Translations under genes and position numbers: made by a program
Notes under the pieces: generated by a model
What the model saw: only the letters and a program-made list of their open reading frames with translations
The model's database searches: none
Told to the model about the DNA's origin: nothing
NCBI GenBank assembly: GCA_036508135.1
Contig: DATCHW010000003.1
Location: 62,001-126,000, forward strand
DNA length: 64,000 nucleotides
Direction: 5' to 3'
Source: DATCHW01 sp036508135
GTDB lineage: Bacteria; Bacteroidota; Ignavibacteria; Tepidaquicellales; Tepidaquicellaceae
Part shown: positions 26,233 through 33,187 of the stretch, in pieces
Layout of the letters: every line of letters starts with the position of its first letter
How positions within the stretch are numbered: position 1 is the stretch's first letter

Positions 26233-28815
26233 CTAAAAGCCTACTTTTAAATTAAAGAAAATGTTTCTTTCGGCAGCCGGAATCCAAATAGGCACTCCCG
26301 AATTATTTATCCCGCCCGTGGCTTCATAAAAATTATTAAGAATATTGTTTATTTTAAACGATGCTTCCAGAGACTTAAAAAATTTGTTCAACTTATCGGA
26401 TTTTAGAATGGGAATTAAATCCAGAGAAACACCTGCATTAAAAACAGTATAAGGATTAATTACTTTATCTACGTAACCGGGAACAAGTTTAACTTTAGGA
26501 TTTTTCGCTTCGTTTTCAGAGTTATCGAGATACTGCTTGCCGATGTACTGAACAGTAAGGTATGCATTAATACCGTAGTCGGAATTAAAGTTAAGAGAAA
26601 GATTACCGATAATTTGAGGATTAAGCAAAATCTGGTTTCCGGAATAATCACTTCCGTAAATATTCCCCAGTGAATCTATCAATTTTTTTTCAAGATACTT
26701 TTCGAAATAATTATCAGACAGACTAAGATTTCCGCTTAAGGTTAAAAACGGATTTTTATAAGTTACTCCGTTGTGATTTTTAGCAAGTAAATTATATTCG
26801 AATTCAAGTTCGATTCCGCGATGAACTGATTTACCGGCATTCCATGTAAGCGGTTGTCCGAAATTGTCCAGTTGTCCGTTGCTCACAATTTCGTTAGTGT
26901 AATCCATCCAGTAAAGATTCAGATTTGCTTTCATCAAATCCCCTGCGTACCCGAATCCCAGTTCGTAGTCTTTCATCTCTTCATAAGTAATTAAAGGTTC
27001 GGAATAAATCCCGTTAATTGTATCCACAACCGCAAAGTTTGGCTTCGCAGTAACATTCGAACCGTCGTATATATCGCTCAGCCCGGGTTCACGCCTTGCA
27101 ATGGATACATTCATAAATGCTCTGAAGTAATTATTAAAATTATAGTTCATTCCTATCCTGGAGGTGAGGAATTTATAATCCACATTAAAATTATATGGAG
27201 TATATGCAATATCATCTATTTTGTATTTATGATAAGTCAGCTGAATTCCAATCATTCCGGAAAGTTTTTTTTCTATATTGGTAAATTCATTCAGATAAAC
27301 AGAAAAAGTACTTTTCTTTCCGTTGTAAGAATAATATTTGTAATTTTCCGGTATTCCGGGAGGGAGTGTAGTTGCAGAGACAATTTCGCCGGAGTGTTCC
27401 GAGTTATGCAAACGAAATTCGCCTCCGATAAGCAGGTTACCGATATCACCGGTATGCTTTAAAAGAATTTTCGGATACCAGCCGAAGTCATTGCCGTTTA
27501 TTTTCAATTTTGTAGCTAAATCGCTTCTTACAATAGGGTAGCCTTTCCCGGTTACGTAAACAAGATGACCGTACGAATTTCTTAAATAATAGTTTATATT
27601 ATAAGAAAATGTATCAGCAGCATAAAAAGTCGGAATTCGGAAATGAGAATAATCATAACCTCTGCTGACCGGATAATTATTTATATAATAACCGTCACGT
27701 CTGACATAATTAAATGTGTTAGAGATAAATAAATCTTTTGCTGCCTGCAGATTATAAATCAGTTCGAAATGAGGCTGGAAGAAATTATCTTTTTCATCCG
27801 GATATTCAAGAGGATTATATCTCCTGTCATTGCTTTCATCTCCGGTAATCTTCCCGTCAAGATAGTCTTTTGTAATTCCGTAATACGCCAGATGATTTTT
27901 AATTGGCGAACCATAAATGTTCAGTTTAATTACTGAATTTTGACCAAACAATTTACCGCCGCTTAAAAAGTACGACCAGTGATCCGACCAGGAGAGCTTC
28001 CTGTAGCCGTCGGTATTGGTTTTTGAAAACTTCCCGTAAAATCCAAATCCACTCTTAGTCAGTCCTGATGAATATTCCAGTGAAAATCTCTTTGAATTAT
28101 AAGCACCATATCCTGCATTAAGATTTAAAAATTTATTCTTAAAGAAATCTACTGTCTGAAGGTTGATAACACCTCCGATTCCCGATGTACCGAAAAGCGC
28201 AGTACTGACGCTTCTTTGAATCTGAATGTTCTCCACCGAAGACGTAATATCGGATAATTCAACCCAGTAAACCTGATGTTCTAATGCATCATTCTGAGGA
28301 GTGCCGTTAAGTAAAACTGAAATTCTCCTCTGGTCGAATCCGCGAATCGTAAGATATGAATAACCGACAGAAGCACCTGATTCCGAATACGCATTTATGT
28401 TTGTGCTTCCGTTTAAAAACATTGGCAGGTCCTGCATCCAGTATCTTTTCTCGATTGACTCCCGTTTTATGATTTCTAAATTTATAGGCACTACTTTTTC
28501 GATTCCTTTTAAAGCTTCTACCTCAATAACGGGGATTTTGTAAACGCTGGTATCGGTTTCCTGTGACATCGTTTCGCCCGTAAATAATAAAAACGTAAAT
28601 AGTAAAATATAAATAAAAAATAGTGGGAAATGAATAACCTGTCGTGAAATGTCAAACGTGAAAGGCGTAGAGAATTTTAAATGATAAATTTTGAATTCTA
28701 AATTCTTTTTAGATTTCTTTATTTTTATTAAGGAAGTGTAATTTTCCTTTTTGATAAGAATATCCACTTGATCAGACTCATCAGCATTTATAATATATGC
28801 GTTCTTAAAAAGCAT
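26233..28815 (-). CDS. TonB-dependent receptor with a chimeric hyuA-derived N-terminus
   Basis: An 860-residue frame. From about residue 90 it is a TonB receptor: 'IPVIEVEALKGIEKVV', plug motifs 'YSYLTIRGFDQRRISVLLNGTP' and 'VENIQIQRSVSTALFGTSGIGGVINL', then a barrel ending 'NIFFNLKVGF'. Residues 1-23 are the hydantoinase start ('LFKNAYIINADESDQVDILI'), 24-60 a lysine-rich linker, and 62-80 a hydrophobic signal-like helix. No ATG, GTG or TTG lies between residue 1 and that helix; the next Met (83) is past it. So the receptor's own start appears lost and translation may begin at the hyuA start. Confidence 0.8.
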   Translation of the reverse strand: MLFKNAYIINADESDQVDILIKKENYTSLIKIKKSKKNLEFKIYHLKFSTPFTFDISRQVIHFPLFFIYILLFTFLLFTGETMSQETDTSVYKIPVIEVEALKGIEKVVPINLEIIKRESIEKRYWMQDLPMFLNGSTNINAYSESGASVGYSYLTIRGFDQRRISVLLNGTPQNDALEHQVYWVELSDITSSVENIQIQRSVSTALFGTSGIGGVINLQTVDFFKNKFLNLNAGYGAYNSKRFSLEYSSGLTKSGFGFYGKFSKTNTDGYRKLSWSDHWSYFLSGGKLFGQNSVIKLNIYGSPIKNHLAYYGITKDYLDGKITGDESNDRRYNPLEYPDEKDNFFQPHFELIYNLQAAKDLFISNTFNYVRRDGYYINNYPVSRGYDYSHFRIPTFYAADTFSYNINYYLRNSYGHLVYVTGKGYPIVRSDLATKLKINGNDFGWYPKILLKHTGDIGNLLIGGEFRLHNSEHSGEIVSATTLPPGIPENYKYYSYNGKKSTFSVYLNEFTNIEKKLSGMIGIQLTYHKYKIDDIAYTPYNFNVDYKFLTSRIGMNYNFNNYFRAFMNVSIARREPGLSDIYDGSNVTAKPNFAVVDTINGIYSEPLITYEEMKDYELGFGYAGDLMKANLNLYWMDYTNEIVSNGQLDNFGQPLTWNAGKSVHRGIELEFEYNLLAKNHNGVTYKNPFLTLSGNLSLSDNYFEKYLEKKLIDSLGNIYGSDYSGNQILLNPQIIGNLSLNFNSDYGINAYLTVQYIGKQYLDNSENEAKNPKVKLVPGYVDKVINPYTVFNAGVSLDLIPILKSDKLNKFFKSLEASFKINNILNNFYEATGGINNSGVPIWIPAAERNIFFNLKVGF

Positions 28816-29075
28816 TAAAAAAAGAATTAAGTAATTGTAAATTAAATAAATTAAAAGTGTATTAAAATGAATAATATTTGTTCATTTTCCCGAGGACTCG
28901 GGATTGTAAAAGCTCAACTTTGCTTATGATTAAAAGAAACGAACCAAAGAATCCCGAGATTTCGGGACTGTGCTTCGCATAGAATGATATTTATTTTGTT
29001 AATTGAAAAATTTATCCCCAACACACAGTTTTTCGGGACGAGAAAAAGATTCGAACTCGACCTGCGGTCTCAAAC
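28741..29075. repeat. Direct repeat, right copy (~335 bp), with hyuA stub copy 2
   Basis: It matches 25751-26088. It includes the hyuA-type start with its ATG preserved (28815), fused in frame to the receptor gene. It also has the palindrome TCCCGAGGACTCGGGA (about 28889-28904), an extra TCCCGAGATTTCGGGA (about 28952-28967) and the TCCCxA/TCGGGA hairpin. The ~3-kb unit of repeat plus receptor gene has the form of a tandem duplication or an insertion by homologous recombination. Confidence 0.85.
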
Positions 29076-29258
29076 AAAATTTTTTCATTTAATGATATTC
29101 AAAATCATGGTATTCTTTTTTCTAAGGCGGAGAAATAAAATATAAAGAAATAAAAGAGCTTATTCTGACTTAATATTATTATCCTCCCTTTTTTTCAAAG
29201 GTCGAAGAGGCTCCGTGGAGTCGGAGTGGGAAGTTAATTTACCCCTTAATTCTTGTAT
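29076..29258. other. Gap before the outer-membrane protein gene
   Basis: No gene is seen. It contains a CTCCCTTTTTTTCAAAGG element near 29187-29205, related to the CCCCCTTT...AAAGG elements at 37.2 and 40.27 kb, followed by GGCTCCGTGGAGTC. Confidence 0.3.
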
Positions 29259-29825
29259 TTACTGGAAAAAGACATTGAAACCAACCACAAAATTAAAAGT
29301 ATTGAATCCGTTTCTTTTACCATTATAATTCTCGGGGTTTTGAGTCTTTTCGTTATATTCAAATGAAAATTTAAGTAAACTATTCCCAAATAAATTCAAT
29401 TTCACACCTGCTTCTAAATCCCATGCGAAACCGGAAACAGTTGTTATAGACTTTCCACTTATGCTATTATATCCTATTCCTCCCTGAATATAAGGATAAG
29501 CAATTGAGTTTGTATTAAAATTATAAGCAGGTTCTAAATATATTACAAATGTTGTATAATCAAAAGAACCTTGCGAATAATAATCAATTCCAGGAATTAA
29601 TCCTACTTCAAAACCATCCAGAAAAAAATAACCTGCATAAGGATGAAAAGAAATATTTGTCAATGCTGTACTGGAATTTCCGTTATGAACTTCAGCCATG
29701 CTCGAGAATCCAACAGAGCCTCCCAGTTCCCAGGTTTGTTCCTTAGCAAATCTGTTCCTGGTTTGAGAATGAGCATTTATAAAAAATAAAGAGATTAAGA
29801 CGGCAAAAAAAATATTTTTTCCCAT
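29259..29825 (-). CDS. Outer-membrane beta-barrel protein (OmpX/PorT-like)
   Basis: A 188-residue protein with a signal peptide (about 1-20, 'FFINAHSQ'). Alternating hydrophobic strands with glycine turns follow ('WELGGSVGFSSM', 'FHPYAGYFFLDGFEVGLIPGIDYY', 'YPYIQGGIGYNS'), ending 'TFNFVVGFNVFFQ', as in 8-stranded OMP_b-brl barrels. The function is unknown. Its 5' part and upstream region are duplicated at 31.75-32.03 kb, and the first bases again at 33.13-33.18 kb. Confidence 0.85.
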   Translation of the reverse strand: MGKNIFFAVLISLFFINAHSQTRNRFAKEQTWELGGSVGFSSMAEVHNGNSSTALTNISFHPYAGYFFLDGFEVGLIPGIDYYSQGSFDYTTFVIYLEPAYNFNTNSIAYPYIQGGIGYNSISGKSITTVSGFAWDLEAGVKLNLFGNSLLKFSFEYNEKTQNPENYNGKRNGFNTFNFVVGFNVFFQ

Positions 29826-29908
29826 TGGTCAATGTATTTAATTTGAAAAGTCAACTATAAAATAAAATTAAACTGTGCAAAATTCAATGTGATAGAAATT
29901 CAAGATTA
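29622..29908. repeat. Repeat unit covering the OMP gene 5' end (copy 1)
   Basis: About 285 bases spanning the first ~68 codons of the barrel gene and ~80 bases upstream. It recurs at 31750-32033 in the same orientation with scattered substitutions. The core around the start codon (CCCATTGGTCAATGTA on the plus strand, 29821 on) occurs a third time at 33141. Confidence 0.85.
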
Positions 29909-30160
29909 GTGAATTCCTTTGTTTTAAAACAAGGAAAGACTAAAATAGTTTTCATTCTTGTTCGTGTCACATCGCTCAAACACCATAAAATCAGACCAAC
30001 AAAGCCATCGAAACCACTTTATAGTGGTATTTATTACTCAATATATGGGTTTTATCAACTTTATGCTTGACTTTTCAATCAAGTCCAATTATATTTGTTA
30101 AGAAAAACAAATTAAGGAGTAAATTAAAAGGATGGTCAAAAATAAACAAAATTTGAAGAA
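29909..30160 (+). promoter_or_regulatory. Promoter region of the toxin-antitoxin module
   Basis: A sigma-70-like promoter reads TTGACT (30067-30072), a 17-base spacer, then TATATT (30090-30095). A short inverted repeat CTTGA...TCAAG sits over the -35/spacer and may be the antitoxin operator, since MqsA-type antitoxins repress their own promoter. A TAAGGAG ribosome site lies near 30113-30119. Upstream is a small hairpin ACCACT/AGTGGT (30013-30018 with 30023-30028). Confidence 0.55.
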
Positions 30161-30514
30161 ATGGATGCTAAAAAAGCCGAAGTTGAATCCTATCTTAGGG
30201 ATTTAAAAACATAAATTGATGTTTTTGAAATTATTTTACCGACTACAAGGGATAATTTTATTGAAACATTAAAAAAATTAGACTACATACCGACACAATG
30301 TATAAAAGTAATAAAAGATTTGACATACAAAAACTATTATAAAGGACCGAATCCTGATAATATTTATAAAGGTAATTATTGGGAATTTGGGGTCACAATC
30401 AAAAATATGGAGATATATATTAAAATCAATATCGGACAAATGAATAAAAGAGTTATTTGTATTTCATTTCACGAAGCGGAATTTAAAATAAATTATCCCC
30501 TAAAAGATAAATAA
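30161..30514 (+). pseudogene. mqsR: MqsR-family mRNA interferase toxin, broken by an early stop codon
   Basis: The frame from ATG 30161 reads 'MDAKKAEVESYLRDLKT', then TAA at 30212-30214, then runs open to 30514. The second part contains 'LTYKNYYKGPNPDNIYKGNY', 'WEFGVTIKNMEIYIKI' and 'NKRVICISFHEAEF', the motifs of MqsR toxins, which cut mRNA at GC-rich sites. Family members have a lysine at the stop position ('LKTKIDVFEI'), so AAA to TAA is the likely change. The downstream antitoxin is intact. Internal starts could only give the last 65 residues. Confidence 0.75.
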
Positions 30515-30521
30515 TAAATTT

Positions 30522-31532
30522 ATGGAAAAAGTTATTGATTCGCCGTACAGCGATTGCAAAGCTGTATTGAATAATATTATAAAAGAAGAGGAATATAGAA
30601 AAGAAAAATTTAATGTTTATGAATTTTTTTACAAATGTGAAAAAACAGGTAATGAATTTACGACACCCGAAATCGGTGATATAAATATGTTTCAATTATA
30701 TAATCAATACAGGGAACGGAAAAACATTTTGTTTCCTGACCAAATAAAAAAAATGAGGGAAAAATATGACTTATCAGCTGCAAAAATGTCTGAAGTACTG
30801 GGCTTTGGAGCTAATACATATAGCAATTATGAAAAGGGTGAAATTCCAAATGATTCAAATTCGACATTATTAAATGTTGCCAATGAACCGGATGAATTTA
30901 AAAAATCTATTATTGCAAAAAAAGAATCTTTGTTTTCTAAAAATCAATTAAATAATTTATACGATACCATTGATAAATTAATTCAAGAAAAAAACAATTG
31001 CAGCATATATAATATAATTTGGAGTAGAAATGCAGTACCTAATAAATTTACCGGATATAGAACTCCTGATTTCAAAAAATTTGCTCATACAGTAATTTAT
31101 TTTATAAGAGAACCCCATACATTTGTAACAAGGCTGAACAAATATCTTTTCTATTCTGATTTTTTAAATTTCAAAAATACCGGGTATTCAATAACAGGAT
31201 TACATTACGCTGCCATACTGCGAGGACCTGTACCAAATGATTATGACTATTTATATCAATTATTATTTAGCGAAGAATTTATTGATAAAGAAGATGTTTC
31301 TATTAATAACAACGATATTTATGAAAGATATAAACCTGCGAAAGAATTTGATGAATCATTATTTACAAAAGAAGAATTAAAATCTCTTAAAAGTGTGATG
31401 GATAAATTTTGTTTTTTGAAAACAGAAGAAATCATTAATTTAAGCCATGAAGAAAAAGCCTGGATAGAAAACCAGGCGAAAAAAGATTTAATAAGTTTCC
31501 AGGATTACGCTTTTGAATTAAAAGGAATTTAA
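30522..31532 (+). CDS. MqsA-like HTH antitoxin with Panacea (DUF4065/SocA) domain
   Basis: A 336-residue protein. The N-terminus (about 28-62, 'FFYKCEKTGNEFTTPEIGD') is a degenerate MqsA/YgiT-type zinc-domain remnant. It is followed by a helix-turn-helix (about 72-105, 'IKKMREKYDLSAAKMSEVLGFGANTYSNYEKGEIP'). The C-terminal half (about 140-330) is a Panacea domain: 'DFKKFAHTVIYFI', 'LNKYLFYSDFLNF' and 'TGYSITGLHYAAILRGPVP' are its marks. Panacea proteins neutralise many unrelated toxins. It starts 7 bases after the toxin's stop and probably represses the operon. Confidence 0.88.
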   Translation: MEKVIDSPYSDCKAVLNNIIKEEEYRKEKFNVYEFFYKCEKTGNEFTTPEIGDINMFQLYNQYRERKNILFPDQIKKMREKYDLSAAKMSEVLGFGANTYSNYEKGEIPNDSNSTLLNVANEPDEFKKSIIAKKESLFSKNQLNNLYDTIDKLIQEKNNCSIYNIIWSRNAVPNKFTGYRTPDFKKFAHTVIYFIREPHTFVTRLNKYLFYSDFLNFKNTGYSITGLHYAAILRGPVPNDYDYLYQLLFSEEFIDKEDVSINNNDIYERYKPAKEFDESLFTKEELKSLKSVMDKFCFLKTEEIINLSHEEKAWIENQAKKDLISFQDYAFELKGI

Positions 31533-31555
31533 TATAAAATAAATGAATAATTAAT

Positions 31556-31759
31556 ATGAGTAAATCGACAAGAAATACCGGTAAGGAATGGACAAAAGGC
31601 GATGAAAACGCTTTAAAGCAGTTCGCAAAACAAAACACACCAACAAGGGTAATTGGATTAAAACTGGGGAGAACACCGGGAGCAATTTATTCTAAAGCAA
31701 GTGAACTAGATTTATCATTGAAACCAACCAATCAGTCACCTTATAATAGGAAAAAATAA
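31556..31759 (+). CDS. Small SANT/Myb-like DNA-binding-type protein
   Basis: A 67-residue basic protein: 'RNTGKEWTKGDENALKQFAKQNTPTRVIGLKLGRTPGAIYSKASELDLSLKP'. The Trp and the helix pattern 'W...D...L...A......IG..LGRT..AI..KA' are typical of small bacterial SANT-like proteins that often stand alone or beside mobile genes. Its role is unknown. Its last bases abut the duplicated piece of the outer-membrane gene, so it is the last gene of the inserted cassette. Confidence 0.75.
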   Translation: MSKSTRNTGKEWTKGDENALKQFAKQNTPTRVIGLKLGRTPGAIYSKASELDLSLKPTNQSPYNRKK

Positions 31760-32033
31760 CCTACATAAGGATGAAATGAAATATTGGTCATTGCTACACC
31801 AGAATTACCATTATCAACTTCTGTTATGTTCGAGAATCCAAATGAACCTTCCAGTTCCCAGGTTTGTTCCGTAGCAAATCTGTTCCTGGTTTGAGAATGA
31901 GCATTTATAAAAAATAAGGAAATTAAGACGACAAAAAAAATTTTTTCCCATTGGTCAATGTATTTAATTTGAAATGTCAGCTATAAAATAAAACTAAACA
32001 GAACAAGATTCAAATAATAGAAATTCAAGATTC
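31750..32033 (-). pseudogene. 5' fragment of a duplicated outer-membrane protein gene (copy 2)
   Basis: A diverged copy of the first ~68 codons and upstream region of the barrel gene at 29259-29825. The signal-peptide and 'TRNRFATEQTWELEG'-like portion can be followed on the minus strand before homology ends. A one-base loss near the start codon breaks the frame. With copy 1 it brackets the toxin-antitoxin/SANT cassette. Confidence 0.75.
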
Positions 32034-32156
32034 GAGTATCCCGTTCTCTGCAAGTCGGAAGGCGCTTTCAGCCCGGACGTGTTATCATGTATCCTTTTTT
32101 TATTCTTAATACAAAACTAGATGCAGGTAATGAATTTCTCCATACCACTAAATCCC
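32034..32156. other. Short gap with no recognised feature
   Basis: It contains GCAAGTCGGAAGGCGCTTTC and CCCGGACGTG, which resemble repeat debris. No gene or clear promoter is seen. Confidence 0.25.
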
Positions 32157-33005
32157 TTATTGGCTATAATGAGTATTATGAGCAGTTTTTAATCCTTTCA
32201 ATAATTCGTTATTTTCTTCATTCTTTAGTCTAATTCTAAGTTTCTGTATTTTGTTATTTTGTAAAAAAACTCCTGTTTTATCCATAAAATCTTCTTTAAA
32301 AGCCGCATCATATAATAATTTAGCCCCATATTCCGGTTTCTTGTACATTAAAATTCTGAAGGGAATCATCCAACCCGGCATACCATTCCCTTTTGTTAGT
32401 TTTGTTTTATTGCCACCCGGTGAAGCATTAATTATTCGTATATTATCTTTTATCCATTCGTCTGAGATGTTATTCATAAGTAAAGCAAGAGCCAACTTAG
32501 AATGCATATAGGAACCAAATAATTTTCTGAATTTTTTTGGACTTAATAATCCGTTTATGTCAATTTTTTTCATATAATGTAATCCATCTGTGACTGTATT
32601 AACTATTAAGGCATTTTTTGATTTTATCATTGATGACTTTAATTCAATTGCCAATGAATATGGTGCAAGAGTATTTATTTCAAAATGCATTTCATTTCCT
32701 TGAACCGAATATTTCTCTTCTCCCAGTAGTATCCCCGCATTATTGAAAAGAATATCTACTTTGTCCCATTTTTCTTTTATTGCATTTGCAATTTGAACAA
32801 CTTTTTCTTGAATACCTAAATCTGCTATGAAGAAATCTGTATTTTCTGTGACGAATTCAGGATATTTATTTAGAAAATCTGATTGACTATTTTCATTTCT
32901 TACAATTAATCCTAGTTTATGACCTTTTTTTAATAATATTTTGGATAGCTCAAGACCGATACCGGAATATCCTCCGGTTATGATTATTTGTTTTTTCATT
33001 TTCAA
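32157..33005 (-). CDS. Short-chain dehydrogenase/reductase (RDH/WWOX-like)
   Basis: A 282-residue SDR. 'IIITGGYSGIGLELSKIL' (6-23) is the NAD(P)-binding TGxxxGIG loop, 'ILFNNAGILLG' is the NAG motif and 'SYMHSKLALALL' holds the catalytic YxxxK. 'INTLAPYSLAIEL' and 'INASPGGNKTKL' fit the retinol-dehydrogenase-like subfamily. The substrate is unknown. It lies alone between copies 2 and 3 of the barrel-gene 5' repeat, so it looks like an inserted cassette gene. Confidence 0.85.
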   Translation of the reverse strand: MKMKKQIIITGGYSGIGLELSKILLKKGHKLGLIVRNENSQSDFLNKYPEFVTENTDFFIADLGIQEKVVQIANAIKEKWDKVDILFNNAGILLGEEKYSVQGNEMHFEINTLAPYSLAIELKSSMIKSKNALIVNTVTDGLHYMKKIDINGLLSPKKFRKLFGSYMHSKLALALLMNNISDEWIKDNIRIINASPGGNKTKLTKGNGMPGWMIPFRILMYKKPEYGAKLLYDAAFKEDFMDKTGVFLQNNKIQKLRIRLKNEENNELLKGLKTAHNTHYSQ

Positions 33006-33080
33006 TTGTTCAAAAGATTAAAATAGAGTTCGATTTATTTGGTAATAAAGATTTTCGATTTTCTTCCTTACGTTTTTAGA

Positions 33081-33187
33081 TTATTTCCCCCTATAATTCT
33101 CAAGAATCTTTTTGAAATCTTTGTCTTTGTAATATTTTTCCCCATTGGTCAATGTAATTAATTTGAAAAGTCAGATATATAATAATA
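33081..33187 (-). pseudogene. 3' fragment of an unknown gene joined to repeat copy 3
   Basis: On the minus strand a frame without start reads 'LTNGEKYYKDKDFKKILEN' and ends 'YRGK'. Its first part overlaps the third copy of the CCCATTGGTCAATGTA element (33141-33156, similarity 33131-33182), the region that in copy 1 holds the barrel protein's start codon. The helical charged tail belongs to some other protein, so this is a recombination junction. Confidence 0.45.

Noticed and set aside
25900..29080. TCCCGA palindromes considered as a CRISPR-like array
   Set aside because: The units are not regularly spaced, have no unique spacers of constant length, and no cas genes are present.
29030..29080. 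ATTCGAACTCGACC in the direct repeats as a tRNA T-arm
   Set aside because: No matching acceptor, D or anticodon arms can be folded around it, and the copy at 26070 has lost the match.
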